Positions 45,182 to 57,374 of a stretch of 64,000 bases of DNA are shown here, piece by piece. The notes below the pieces were generated by a model. It did no database searches. It saw only the letters and a program-made list of their open reading frames with translations, and had not been told where the DNA came from. The position numbers and the translations under genes are program-made. The number at the start of each line of letters is the position of its first letter. The first letter of the stretch is position 1. The DNA comes from Herbidospora yilanensis (lineage in GTDB: Bacteria; Actinomycetota; Actinomycetes; Streptosporangiales; Streptosporangiaceae): NCBI RefSeq assembly GCF_001570565.1, contig NZ_BBXE01000045.1, positions 1-64,000 on the forward strand, written 5' to 3'.

Positions 45182-45868
45182 TCAGTGGAGGAGGGCTCCG
45201 CCGAGGAGCCCGCCGGTGAGCCTGGTGAGGCCGGAGAGGCCGCCGACGCCCAGGTCGCCGCCCTTCTTCGGCGCGGGGGCCTGGTGCGGCTGGACGCCGT
45301 CGACGACCCCGCCCACCGAGTCGGTGATCCCGCGCGGCACCACGGCGACCTTCGGGACCTTCGGCAGCGCCTTCGACACCCGGGGCATCGGCGGCACACC
45401 CGGCAGGTCGGGCAGCAGCGAGAGACCGGGCACCACGTTGGGCAGCCCCGGCAGCGCCGACCCCGACGCGATGCCGAGCACCCCGTCGGCCCGCGCCAGG
45501 CCCGCCAGGCCGAGCAGGGAGGCGGCGCGCTGGACGGTCCGGGCCACCTCGTCCTGGGGGGCCACCCGCCCGCACGGCACCCCGGCCAGGCGGCCGGCCT
45601 GGGCCATGGTCATCGCCGTGGAACCGCCCGTGCGGGTCAGGTCGCGGACCGTCTGGCCCGCCGCGCCCGCCGACCGCGCCACGTCGGCGGCGCCCTTCAC
45701 GACCGAGGCGGCGACCGCGCCCGTCTTGGCGGCGGCCCGGTAACCGGTCACGCACAGGCCGTCGTCTGCGTGGGCCTGGTGGCCGGCGGCGGACAACCAG
45801 CTCACCCCGGCGGTGACGACCGCCAGGGCGACGAGCCGCCCCCGGATGCTACGTGATGTCGTCGACAT
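45182..45868 (-). CDS. secreted hypothetical protein
   Basis: A 228-residue protein with signal peptide (about 1-35, ending HQAHA). The mature part is Ala/Gly/Val-rich with two Cys (about 39 and 99), then a Pro/Val-rich region (GLPNVVPGLSLLPDLPGV) and a Gly/Leu-rich C-terminus. No family is recognised; composition suggests a wall-associated protein. AGGGGG precedes the ATG. It lies 98 nt downstream of clpB on the same strand. Confidence 0.65.
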   Translation of the reverse strand: MSTTSRSIRGRLVALAVVTAGVSWLSAAGHQAHADDGLCVTGYRAAAKTGAVAASVVKGAADVARSAGAAGQTVRDLTRTGGSTAMTMAQAGRLAGVPCGRVAPQDEVARTVQRAASLLGLAGLARADGVLGIASGSALPGLPNVVPGLSLLPDLPGVPPMPRVSKALPKVPKVAVVPRGITDSVGGVVDGVQPHQAPAPKKGGDLGVGGLSGLTRLTGGLLGGALLH

Positions 45869-45966
45869 CGACGTCCCCCTGTTGCTTGCGGTAGTTCGGT
45901 GAGTGCCGAACGTAGCAGCGGGGTTTTCGCAGCCGGGAGCCGCTTGTCCCAGTCCTGGCGAACTGA

Positions 45967-48546
45967 TTACACGCCGCGCCGAACGCTCAGCGTGTCGCCG
46001 GCCCCGTCGAGGTCGACGATCACCTCGTCACCGTCGCGGATCTCCCCGCTCAGCAGCGCGCGGGCCAGCTTGTCGCCGATGGCCGACTGCACCAGGCGGC
46101 GCAGCGGCCGGGCGCCGTAGAGCGGGTCGTAGCCGGTCAGGGTCAGCCACTCGCGGGCCGCCGGGGTGACCGTCAGCGTCAGCCGCCGGTCGGACAACCG
46201 CCGCGCCAGGTGGTTCACCTGCAGGTCGACGATCTGCGACAGCTCCTCGGAGCCGAGCGCGTCGAACAGGATCACGTCGTCGAGCCGGTTGAGGAACTCG
46301 GGCTTGAACGACCCCCGCACCGCCGCCATCACCGCGTCGCGCTTGGCCCCCGGCTCAAGCGCCGGGTCGACCAGGAACTGCGAACCGATGTTGGACGTCA
46401 GGATCAGGATCGTGTTCCGGAAGTCGACGGTACGCCCCTGCCCGTCGGTCAGCCGCCCGTCGTCGAGCACCTGGAGCAGGATGTCGAAGACCTCCGGATG
46501 GGCCTTCTCGACCTCGTCGAGCAGCACGACCGTGTAGGGACGCCGCCGCACCGCCTCGGTGAGCTGGCCGCCCTCCTCGTAGCCGACGTAGCCGGGCGGG
46601 GCGCCGACCAGCCGGGCCACGCTGTGCTTCTCGCTGTATTCGCTCATGTCGATGCGGGTCATCGCCCGCTCGTCGTCGAACAGGAAGTCGGCCAGCGCCT
46701 TGGCCAGCTCGGTCTTGCCGACACCGGTCGGGCCGAGGAACAGGAACGAGCCCGTCGGCCGGTCGGGGTCGGCCACGCCCGCCCGCGCCCGCCGGACGGC
46801 GTCGCTGACGGCCTGGACGGCGGCCTTCTGGCCGATGAGACGGCGGCCCAGCTCCTCTTCCATGCGGAGCAGCTTGGCCGTCTCGCCCTCCATCAGGCGG
46901 CCCGACGGGATGCCCGTCCAGGCGGAGATGACCTCGGCGATGTCGTCGGGGCCGACCTCCTCCTTGACCATGGTCTGCTCGCGCTGGGAGGCCTGGATGG
47001 CGTCGGCGAGCTCCTTCTCCAGGCGCGGCACCTCGCCGTACATGAGCCGGGCGGCCTCTTCGAAGTCGCCGTCGCGCTGGGCCCGCTCGGCCTGGCTGCG
47101 GGTCTCGTCGAGGCGCATCTTCAGGTCGCCGACCCGGTTGAGGCCGGCCTTCTCGGCCTCCCAGCGGCCGACCAGGCCGTTGAGCTCCTCCTGGCGGTTG
47201 GCCAGCTCCTCGCGGAGCCGTTCGAGGCGGGCCACGCTCGCCTCGTCGGTCTCCTTGGCCAGGGCCAGCTCCTCCATCTTGAGCCGGTCGACGATGCGCT
47301 GGAGCTCGTCGATCTGCACCGGACGCGAGTCGATCTCCATGCGCAGCCGCGAGGCGGCCTCGTCGACCAGGTCGATCGCCTTGTCGGGCAGGAACCGGGC
47401 GGTGATGTAGCGGTCGGACAAAGTCGCGGCGGCCACCAGCGCGCCGTCGGCGATCTGGACCTGGTGGTGGGCCTCGTAGCGGCCCTTCAGGCCACGCAGG
47501 ATGGCGATCGTGTCTTCCACGGTGGGCTCGCCGACGTACACCTGCTGGAACCGGCGCTCCAGCGCCGGGTCCTTCTCGATGCGCTCGCGGTATTCGTCGA
47601 GCGTGGTCGCGCCGATCATGCGCAGCTCGCCGCGGGCCAGCATGGGCTTGAGCATGTTGCCCGCGTCCATCGCGCCCTCGGCCGCGCCCGCGCCGACCAT
47701 CGTGTGGAGCTCGTCGATGAACGTGATGACCTGGCCGTCGCTCTCCTTGATCTCGTTGAGCACGGCCTTCAGGCGCTCCTCGAACTCGCCCCGGTATTTG
47801 GCCCCGGCGACCATAGCGCCGAGGTCGAGCGCCACGAGGCGCTTGTTCCGCAGGCTCTCCGGCACGTCGCCCGCGACCACCCGCTGGGCCAGGCCCTCGA
47901 CCACGGCGGTCTTGCCGACGCCCGGCTCGCCGATGAGGACCGGGTTGTTCTTGGTCCGCCGCGACAACACCTGCACCACCCGGCGGATCTCCGAGTCACG
48001 GCCGATCACCGGGTCGAGCTTGCCGTGACGGGCCCGCTCGGTCAGGTCGACGCCGTACTTCTCCAGCGCCCGGTAGGTGTCTTCGGGGTTCTCGCTGGTC
48101 ACCCGCGTGTGGCCGCGCACCTTCTCGAACGCGTCGAGCAGCGCCTGCGCGGTCGCGCCCTGGCCTTTCAGCAGGTCGGCGATCGGCCCGCCGTCGGTGG
48201 CGAGACCGACCAGCAGATGCTCGGTCGAGACGTAGTCGTCTTCGAGCTGCGCGGCCCGCTGGGCGGCGGTGTGCAACACGGTCAGCAACTGGCGGGAGGT
48301 CGACGGCGCGCTCACCGTGGCGCCCTGTGCCTTCGGGAGCGCGGCCAGCATCTCCTCGGCGCGGGTGCGCAGGCTCTTCCAGTCGGTTCCGACGGCTTCG
48401 AGCAGCGGCACGGCCGTGCCCCCGGTCTGCGCCAGCAACGTGGTCAGCAGATGAGCCGGCGCCACCTCGGGATTCCCCTCGGCCGCCGCCCGGCGCACCG
48501 CCCCCGCGAGCGCCTCCTGGCTCTTCTGGGTCAGCTTGTAGTCCAT
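45967..48546 (-). CDS. clpB: ClpB protein disaggregase
   Basis: An 859-residue AAA+ chaperone. An N-terminal Clp repeat domain (about 1-145), NBD1 with GEPGVGKTA near 205, a coiled-coil middle domain (about 400-525) and NBD2 with GPTGVGKTE near 600 are all present. It works with DnaK to rescue aggregated proteins. It is the last gene of the heat-shock group and lacks its own HAIR element, so it is probably driven from the dnaK promoter. A large inverted repeat lies just upstream. Confidence 0.97.
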   Translation of the reverse strand: MDYKLTQKSQEALAGAVRRAAAEGNPEVAPAHLLTTLLAQTGGTAVPLLEAVGTDWKSLRTRAEEMLAALPKAQGATVSAPSTSRQLLTVLHTAAQRAAQLEDDYVSTEHLLVGLATDGGPIADLLKGQGATAQALLDAFEKVRGHTRVTSENPEDTYRALEKYGVDLTERARHGKLDPVIGRDSEIRRVVQVLSRRTKNNPVLIGEPGVGKTAVVEGLAQRVVAGDVPESLRNKRLVALDLGAMVAGAKYRGEFEERLKAVLNEIKESDGQVITFIDELHTMVGAGAAEGAMDAGNMLKPMLARGELRMIGATTLDEYRERIEKDPALERRFQQVYVGEPTVEDTIAILRGLKGRYEAHHQVQIADGALVAAATLSDRYITARFLPDKAIDLVDEAASRLRMEIDSRPVQIDELQRIVDRLKMEELALAKETDEASVARLERLREELANRQEELNGLVGRWEAEKAGLNRVGDLKMRLDETRSQAERAQRDGDFEEAARLMYGEVPRLEKELADAIQASQREQTMVKEEVGPDDIAEVISAWTGIPSGRLMEGETAKLLRMEEELGRRLIGQKAAVQAVSDAVRRARAGVADPDRPTGSFLFLGPTGVGKTELAKALADFLFDDERAMTRIDMSEYSEKHSVARLVGAPPGYVGYEEGGQLTEAVRRRPYTVVLLDEVEKAHPEVFDILLQVLDDGRLTDGQGRTVDFRNTILILTSNIGSQFLVDPALEPGAKRDAVMAAVRGSFKPEFLNRLDDVILFDALGSEELSQIVDLQVNHLARRLSDRRLTLTVTPAAREWLTLTGYDPLYGARPLRRLVQSAIGDKLARALLSGEIRDGDEVIVDLDGAGDTLSVRRGV

Positions 48547-48573
48547 ATTCGATGGCCTCGCTTCGCTCGGCGG

Positions 48574-48662
48574 CCCGACCGCCTTCAGCCGATGTCTTCC
48601 CTCGTCGCTCCGGGTCGCTGCGCTCCCCTGCGCTCCTCAGTCCAGACATCGGCGCGGTCGGG
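48574..48662 (-). repeat. long inverted repeat between hspR and clpB
   Basis: CCCGACCGC (48574-48582) and GCCGATGTCT (48588-48597) pair with AGACATCGGC (48644-48653) and GCGGTCGGG (48654-48662). That is 19 bp of stem with a 5-nt bulge and a 46-nt loop. It could tune clpB expression or mRNA processing, or be a small inserted palindrome. Confidence 0.75.
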
Positions 48663-48691
48663 CACTTCCCCCATACGACTGAATTTCTGAT

Positions 48692-49039
48692 CTATGACGG
48701 CGGTAGTTCGTATCTGACCAAAGCCCGGATCAGCTTCAACTCCGTGGCCACACGGGCTAGTTCGTCTCTCAGGCGGAGGTTCTCGGTCTCCAGCTCCAAG
48801 ATTCGTTTGATGCCTGCCAGGTTTATGCCCTCTTCCTGGGACAGGCGCTGGACCTCGCGCAACAGGACGATGTCGCGGGTCGAATAGAGGCGGCCGCGGC
48901 CTGCCGTGCGGCCGGGGCTGACCAGGCCCAGGCGGTCGTATTGACGCAGGGTCTGGGGGTGGAGGCCGGACAGCTGGGCCGCCACCGAGATCACATAGAC
49001 GGGCGTCTCGTCGGACAGGTCGAAGAAATTGGCGTCCAT
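48692..49039 (-). CDS. hspR: HspR heat-shock repressor (MerR family)
   Basis: A 115-residue MerR-type protein: YVISVAAQLSGLHPQTLRQYDRLGLVSPGRT at the N-terminus in two stretches, then a coiled coil. HspR binds HAIR operators with DnaK as corepressor. It starts 3 nt after dnaJ ends and belongs to the dnaK operon, giving autoregulation through the HAIR sites at 52782-52870. Confidence 0.95.
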   Translation of the reverse strand: MDANFFDLSDETPVYVISVAAQLSGLHPQTLRQYDRLGLVSPGRTAGRGRLYSTRDIVLLREVQRLSQEEGINLAGIKRILELETENLRLRDELARVATELKLIRALVRYELPPS

Positions 49040-49042
49040 GCG

Positions 49043-50212
49043 CTACTCGCTTCTGGCCTGCTTGATCAATTCCTCACGAAGGTCGTGGCCGTCGGTCGCG
49101 TCGCGGAACTGCTCCAGGGCGGCCCGGGCCTTCTCGTCGAGGTGGTCGGGCACGGCCACCTGGACGGTCGCGAGCAGGTCGCCCTTCGTGCCGTCCTTGC
49201 GCGGGGCGCCCCGGCCGCGCACCCGGAAGGTGCGGCCGTTGGGGGTGCCCTCGGGGATGCGCAGCGTGACCGGCATGCCGCGCAGGATGGGCACCTTGAT
49301 CTCGGCGCCCAGCGCGGCCTCGGGGAAGGTGACCGGCACGTTGACCGTCAGGTTCTCGCCGCTGCGGCCGAAGACGGGATGGGGCTGGACGTGCACCAGC
49401 ACGTAGAGGTCACCCGCGGGCCCGCCGTTCTCGCCGGGGGCGCCCTTGCCCTTCAGCTTGACCCGGCCGCCGTCGCTGACGCCCGCCGGGATGCGGGCCT
49501 GGATGGTGCGGGTGCTGCGGCCGCGGCCGCTGCCCTCGCAGACCGGGCACGGGTCGTCGACCAGCAGGCCGCGGCCCCGGCAGTCGCGGCAGGGCTCGGA
49601 GAAGGCGAAGTTGCCCAGGTTGCGGCTGGCCGCGCCGGTGCCGTCACAGGTCGGGCAGACGCGGGGTGTGGTGCCGGCCTTGGCGCCCGTGCCGGAACAG
49701 GCCGGGCAGGCCGACGAACTGGTCAGCCGCAGCGAGACGGTCGCGCCGTCGATCGACTCGGCGAACGACAGGGTGACCTCGGACTCGATGTCCTGGCCGC
49801 GGCGGGCCCGCCCGGCGGTGCTGGCCTTCGGGCCGCCGCCGCGGTTGAACAGGCCGCCGAAGATGTCGCCGATCCGGTCGCCCGCCTGGGCGGTGCCGCC
49901 GAACAGGTCGCCGAAGTCGAAGCCCTGCTGGCCCTGGCCGGGCCGGCCGCCCCGGTTGAACCCGCCGAGGCCGCTGCCGAACAGGCTCCTGGCCTCGTCG
50001 TACTCCTTGCGGCGCTTGGTGTCGCTCAGGATGTCGTAGGCCTCGGAGACCTCTTTGAACTTCTCCTCGGTCTCCTTGTTGCCCTTGTTCGCGTCGGGGT
50101 GGTACTGCCGGGCGAGCTTGCGGTAGGCCTTCTTGATCTCTTCGGGGGTCGCGGTCTTGGGCACACCGAGGACGCCGTAGTAGTCCTTCTCCAGGTAGTC
50201 CTTGGTGCTCAT
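49043..50212 (-). CDS. dnaJ: DnaJ co-chaperone
   Basis: A 389-residue type I Hsp40. The J domain has YHPDANKGN (HPD near 41), then a Gly/Phe-rich region (about 75-130), four CxxCxGxG zinc motifs ([32 protein letters not shown]), and two C-terminal substrate-binding domains. It stimulates the DnaK ATPase. GGAGG precedes the ATG. A hairpin lies between grpE and dnaJ. Confidence 0.97.
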   Translation of the reverse strand: MSTKDYLEKDYYGVLGVPKTATPEEIKKAYRKLARQYHPDANKGNKETEEKFKEVSEAYDILSDTKRRKEYDEARSLFGSGLGGFNRGGRPGQGQQGFDFGDLFGGTAQAGDRIGDIFGGLFNRGGGPKASTAGRARRGQDIESEVTLSFAESIDGATVSLRLTSSSACPACSGTGAKAGTTPRVCPTCDGTGAASRNLGNFAFSEPCRDCRGRGLLVDDPCPVCEGSGRGRSTRTIQARIPAGVSDGGRVKLKGKGAPGENGGPAGDLYVLVHVQPHPVFGRSGENLTVNVPVTFPEAALGAEIKVPILRGMPVTLRIPEGTPNGRTFRVRGRGAPRKDGTKGDLLATVQVAVPDHLDEKARAALEQFRDATDGHDLREELIKQARSE

Positions 50213-50254
50213 CTAACGCTTCCTCCGCGTGAAAGACACATATGTGATGGGGTG

Positions 50255-50281
50255 CCCCTCCCGCGTCCGGGACGGGAGGGG
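50255..50281 (-). promoter_or_regulatory. hairpin between grpE and dnaJ
   Basis: CCCCTCCCG and CGGGAGGGG form a 9-bp stem with a 9-nt loop in the 83-nt gap. It may partly terminate or protect mRNA ends and so set the ratio of DnaJ to DnaK/GrpE. Confidence 0.5.
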
Positions 50282-50295
50282 GCTCCCCTGGAGAA

Positions 50296-52826
<2,531 letters not shown>

Positions 52827-52849
52827 TCAAACGCTGTCCTGTCAACGGT

Positions 52850-52870
52850 CTTGAGTCTAGTGGGCTCAAC
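52850..52870 (-). promoter_or_regulatory. HAIR element 2 (HspR operator)
   Basis: CTTGAGT-N7-GCTCAAC matches the HAIR consensus except at the last arm's ends. Minus-strand TTGACA hexamers (52825-52830, 52840-52845) lie between the two HAIR sites and are candidate -35 boxes. Confidence 0.85.
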
Positions 52871-52922
52871 TCTCAGCGCGAGCGGAATGTTCCCGGGATA
52901 TCCCTGATTCGACCCTTAGGGG

Positions 52923-53288
52923 TTACCTGGCGCCGTCGAGGATCACCCGCTTCCCCACGGGGTTCTTGAGCCTCACGTACGTGGCCTTCTTGATCGCCAT
53001 GGCCACGCACATGCCGGCGTCCTTGACCGAGCCCTCGTACAGGGTGATCCGGACCGTCTTCCTGGTCTCCTTCACCGTGACCCTGGTCAGCACGGTGCAC
53101 GGCTCGACGCCCGACCACCACACGACGCGCACCCCGCGCATGTGGGGCTTGGCGCTCAGCCACCGCACCTTCTTCGGCGAGAGGGCGCCCTTCTGGACCT
53201 TCACCACCTTCGGCCCGGGAGCGGCCTGCGTGGGGGTGGCTGGAACGAGCAGCGCGGCGACGGCCGCGGCGACGACTAAGAGTCTCAC
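52923..53288 (-). CDS. secreted protein, paralogue of the upstream lipoprotein
   Basis: A 121-residue exported protein with signal peptide (about 1-22, ending TQA). The mature domain shares with the upstream gene the patterns WSGVEPC, VTVKE, ITLYEG and a final DGA, plus two Cys (near 64 and 93) that likely form a disulfide. No family is recognised. It starts at the ATG overlapping the upstream stop (ATGA). Confidence 0.78.
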   Translation of the reverse strand: MRLLVVAAAVAALLVPATPTQAAPGPKVVKVQKGALSPKKVRWLSAKPHMRGVRVVWWSGVEPCTVLTRVTVKETRKTVRITLYEGSVKDAGMCVAMAIKKATYVRLKNPVGKRVILDGAR

Positions 53289-53725
53289 TTGGCACCATCC
53301 ACGACTTTCCGGCCGGCCAGGGGCTCGGCCAGCTTGACGAACGTCTCCTTCTCGATCGCGATCTCGATGCAGGCCGCCTCGGGGTCGGTGGTGCCCTCCC
53401 AGAGGGTCACCGTCACCTCGGTGCCGGACTCCTTCACGTCGACGCGGTCGAGGGTGTAGCAGGGCTCGACCCCCGAACTCCAGGAGATCATCACGCCGTC
53501 TCCCGCGGGGGTGGCGCGGGTCCAGGGCACCTTCCGTGGTTCCACCGTGCCGCCCTTGGGCTGCACCAGCTCGGGCCCGGGGCTCGGCATGGCCGAGGCC
53601 GGCGGGGTGGCGGGCTGGTCGGGGCCGATCGGCGAACCGCTGTCCACGGCGTCTCCCTTTCCGCAGGCCGCGGTCATGATCACGGCTGTGAGCATGGTCG
53701 CGGTGGCGAGCCAGATCCTTCTCAT
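53285..53725 (-). CDS. lipoprotein, tandem paralogue
   Basis: A 146-residue lipoprotein with lipobox MTAAC near residue 21, a Pro-rich linker, then a domain paralogous to the next gene (SSGVEPCYTL, VDVKE, VTLWEGTT, CIEIAIEKETFVKL, VDGAK). Two conserved Cys remain in the mature domain. Together the pair gives one anchored and one released form of the same fold. Function unknown. Confidence 0.78.
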   Translation of the reverse strand: MRRIWLATATMLTAVIMTAACGKGDAVDSGSPIGPDQPATPPASAMPSPGPELVQPKGGTVEPRKVPWTRATPAGDGVMISWSSGVEPCYTLDRVDVKESGTEVTVTLWEGTTDPEAACIEIAIEKETFVKLAEPLAGRKVVDGAK

Positions 53726-53803
53726 GCCCGTATGACGGGTCTCACTCGGAAGGGGTTCAGCAACCCGTTGACTCCGGTATGGGCCCCGGTTTAATTTCAT
53801 CAC

Positions 53804-54528
<725 letters not shown>

Positions 54529-54532
<4 letters not shown>

Positions 54533-55254
54533 TCACGCTCGCCACGGCCCGCCGGATCCTGGCCCAGCTCCGCAACGACCACCGCACGGTCGCCCTCATG
54601 GTGCTGGTCCCGAGCCTGATCATGATCCTGCTCTACTACGTGATCGACAACGGGCTCGTCTTCGCCCAGTGGGCGCCGGCACTGCTGTCGATCTTCCCTT
54701 TCCTGGTGATGTTCCTGGTCACCTCCATCGCCACCCTCCGCGAGCGCACCTCCGGCACGCTGGAGCGGCTGATGGCCTCCCCGCTGCGCCAGCTCGACCT
54801 CCTCCTCGGCTACGGCCTCGCGTTCGGCGCCGCCGCCGTACTCCAGGTGGCCCTGGCACTGACGGTCTCGCTGACCTGGCTCGGCCTCGACCTGCGGGGA
54901 GACCTCTGGGCGCTGGTCCTGGTCGCCCTGCTCAACTCGCTCCTGGGCACCGCGCTCGGCCTGTTCTGCAGCGCGTTCGCCCGCTCGGAGTTCCAGGCGG
55001 TCCAGTTCATGCCGCTGGTGATGATCCCGCAGCTCCTCCTCGGCGGGATCATCGTGCCGCGCGACCAGATGGCGACCGTGCTGGAGTGGATCTCCAACGT
55101 GCTGCCGATGTCCTACGCCCTGGAGGCCATGAAGCTGGCCGTCATGAGCGGCGACCTGGGCTCCGACTTCTGGCGCGACATCGCGGTGGTGGCCGGATCG
55201 GTTCTGCTGGCCCTGGTTCTGGGCGCCGCGACGCTGAAGAGGCGCACCCCGTAA
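54529..55254 (+). CDS. ABC-2 type permease
   Basis: A 241-residue six-helix ABC-2 membrane protein (FLVTSIATLRERTSGTLERL near 60, then MPLVMIPQLLLGGIIVP near 160). It forms the exporter with the preceding ATPase. Its TAA stop lies within the -10 hexamer of proC. Substrate unknown. Confidence 0.9.
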
Positions 55255-55263
55255 ACTGCCCCC

Positions 55264-56064
55264 GTGATCGCGATCCTGGGCACCGGCAAGATGGGTGAGG
55301 CTCTGCTCTCCGGCCTGGTCCGGGCGGGGCGGGCGGCTGACCAGATCATGGTCACCACCCGCCGGCCCGACCGGGCCAAGCAGTTGGCGGAGACCTACGG
55401 CGTCAAGGTGGTCACCAACCTGGAGGCGGCCGAGCAGGCCGACGCGCTGATCCTGGCGGTCAAGCCCCAGGACATGGGCACCCTGCTTCGCGAGATCGCC
55501 CCCGTGGTGCCGTCAGACCGGCTGGTCATCTCGGTCGCGGCGGGCATCACCACCGACTTCGTGCAGGCCAGGCTGGGCGGGCCGATCCCGGTCGTCCGGG
55601 TCATGTCGAACACGCCGGTGCTGGTCGACGAGGCGATGAGCGTGATCTCGGCCGGCGCCCACGCGAAAGAGGAGCACCTCAAGCTGACCGAAGACCTGCT
55701 CAGGCCGGTCGGCAAGGTGCTGCGCATCCCCGAGTCCCAGCAAGACGGCGCGACCGCGCTCAGCGGCTCGGGCCCCGCCTACTTCTTCTATCTGGTCGAG
55801 GCCATGGTCGACGCGGGCATCCTGCTCGGCATGCCGCGGGCGGCGGCCCTCGACATGGTCAAGCAGTCGATCGTGGGCGCGGCGATCATGCTGCGCGACT
55901 CGGGGGAGCACCCGGTGATCCTCCGCGAGGCCGTCACCTCGCCCGGCGGCACCACCATCGCCGCCATCGCCGAACTGGAGCGCCACCGCGTGCGCGCCGC
56001 CTTCCTCGATGCGATCGAGGCGGCCCGCGACCGCAGCCGCGAGCTGGGCGGCACGAACAAGTAG
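55264..56064 (+). CDS. proC: pyrroline-5-carboxylate reductase
   Basis: A 266-residue enzyme for the last step of proline biosynthesis. Rossmann motif GTGKMGEAL (5-13), VKPQDM near 67, SVAAGI near 85, and the C-terminal signature of the family (LSGSGPAYFF, then REAVTSPGGTT near 222). The GTG start has TAAACT (55252-55257) 6 nt upstream and no ribosome site, so it is leaderless; the -10 includes the previous gene's stop codon. Confidence 0.96.
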   Translation: MIAILGTGKMGEALLSGLVRAGRAADQIMVTTRRPDRAKQLAETYGVKVVTNLEAAEQADALILAVKPQDMGTLLREIAPVVPSDRLVISVAAGITTDFVQARLGGPIPVVRVMSNTPVLVDEAMSVISAGAHAKEEHLKLTEDLLRPVGKVLRIPESQQDGATALSGSGPAYFFYLVEAMVDAGILLGMPRAAALDMVKQSIVGAAIMLRDSGEHPVILREAVTSPGGTTIAAIAELERHRVRAAFLDAIEAARDRSRELGGTNK

Positions 56065-56107
56065 CCCTCGCTACCCGCGGTGACCAGGCGAAAAGGGTTT
56101 ATTAGTT

Positions 56108-56128
56108 AGGAAGCTTTCCTTATAGGCT
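56108..56128 (+). promoter_or_regulatory. AT-rich promoter/operator of the MFS gene
   Basis: AGGAA-gct-TTCCT (56108-56120) abuts TAGGCT (56123-56128), the -10 for a leaderless transcript starting at 56136. The AT-rich tract is unusual here and suggests a MarR- or TetR-type operator. Confidence 0.55.
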
Positions 56129-56135
56129 GAGGCGA

Positions 56136-57335
56136 GTGGTCGTACTCTCCCCGGCGCGCCTGTGGACGCGTGACTTCTCCCTCTACTTCGTCGGCCGGGC
56201 GGTCGCCCTCATGGGCGACGCGATGTTGCCGGTGGCGGTGACGCTCGGCGTCCTCGGCATCTACGGCCCGGTGGGGGTCGGCGTCGTCCTGGCGGCGTGG
56301 ATGGCGGCCTTCGGGGGCCTGGTGCTGTTCGGCGGGGTGCTCGCCGACTGGTTCACCGCCCGGCGCATGATGATCTTCGCGGACGTCCTGCGCGTCGCCA
56401 CCCAGCTCACCATCGCGGTGACCTTCTTCGCCGGGCAGCCCCCGCTCTGGCTCCTGATCACGATGTCGTTCCTGAGCGGCCTCGGGGCGGCGCTCTTCCA
56501 GCCCGGCGTGAACAGCATGATCCCGCAGATCGCCGCCGACCCCCAGCGCGCCAACGCGACCCTCCGCGTGGCCGACGCGGTGGCCCGCCTCATCGGCCCC
56601 GGCGTCGCGGGAGCGATCGTCCTGTTCGGCGGCCCCGGTGTCGTGTACGCCATCAACGCCGGAACGTTCCTGGTCAGCGCTCTGTGCCTGCTCGCGATGC
56701 GGGTGAGGCCGACCAAGACCGAGGCGACCTCCCTGATCGGCGACCTGCGGGAGGGCTGGGCCGAGTTCCGGTCCCGCACGTGGATGTGGTCGGTCATCCT
56801 CGTCTGGGCGGTCTACGGGATCGTCCTGTTCGGCCCGATGTGGCCGGTCGGCGCCCAGGTCATCTCCGAGGCCGACGGCGACGCCGCCTACGTCATGGCC
56901 ATCACCGGCGAAGGCCTCGGCAGCATCCTCGGCGGCCTGGTGGCCATGCGCTACCGCCCGGCCAGGCCCCTCTTCTCCGGCGCGGTGGCGATGGTCGCCT
57001 TCATGGCCATGCCCCTGGTCGTCGCCCTGGCCGCCCCGGTCCCGGTGATCGTCACCGGTTACACCCTCGCGGGCGCGGCCTGGGCCTTCTGGTCGGTGAT
57101 GTGGGCGACCAGCGTCCAGACCCAGGTTCCGGGCGAGGTGCTCAACCGCGTCACCGCCTACGAGGTGGCGGGTTCGGTGCTGAGCATCCCCATCGGCCAG
57201 TCCCTGGGCCCGATCGTCGGTGAGGCGATCGGCGCCCGGACGGTCATCTGGGCCGGCTTCTTCGCGGGCCTGGCCGGCATCGGCGTGCTCCTGTCGATCC
57301 GCCCGGTCAGGAACCTGCGCGCGGTGGGCCGCTGA
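56136..57335 (+). CDS. MFS transporter (putative drug exporter)
   Basis: A 399-residue 12-helix major facilitator (Enterobactin-exporter-like subfamily). FSLYFVGRAVALMGDAMLPVAV is helix 1 in two parts, VLADWFTARRMMIFADVLR is the loop 2-3 motif, and QPGVNSMIPQ lies in helix 4. GTG start, leaderless by a TAGGCT 7 nt upstream. No regulator gene is adjacent; substrate unknown. Confidence 0.88.
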   Translation: MVVLSPARLWTRDFSLYFVGRAVALMGDAMLPVAVTLGVLGIYGPVGVGVVLAAWMAAFGGLVLFGGVLADWFTARRMMIFADVLRVATQLTIAVTFFAGQPPLWLLITMSFLSGLGAALFQPGVNSMIPQIAADPQRANATLRVADAVARLIGPGVAGAIVLFGGPGVVYAINAGTFLVSALCLLAMRVRPTKTEATSLIGDLREGWAEFRSRTWMWSVILVWAVYGIVLFGPMWPVGAQVISEADGDAAYVMAITGEGLGSILGGLVAMRYRPARPLFSGAVAMVAFMAMPLVVALAAPVPVIVTGYTLAGAAWAFWSVMWATSVQTQVPGEVLNRVTAYEVAGSVLSIPIGQSLGPIVGEAIGARTVIWAGFFAGLAGIGVLLSIRPVRNLRAVGR

Positions 57336-57374
57336 CTCGGGGACCGGCACGGCCGGGATCTACGATGAGCAGTT

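Noticed and set aside
48547-48691. HAIR element for clpB
   Set aside because: No CTTGAGT/ACTCAAG half-sites are present in this gap.
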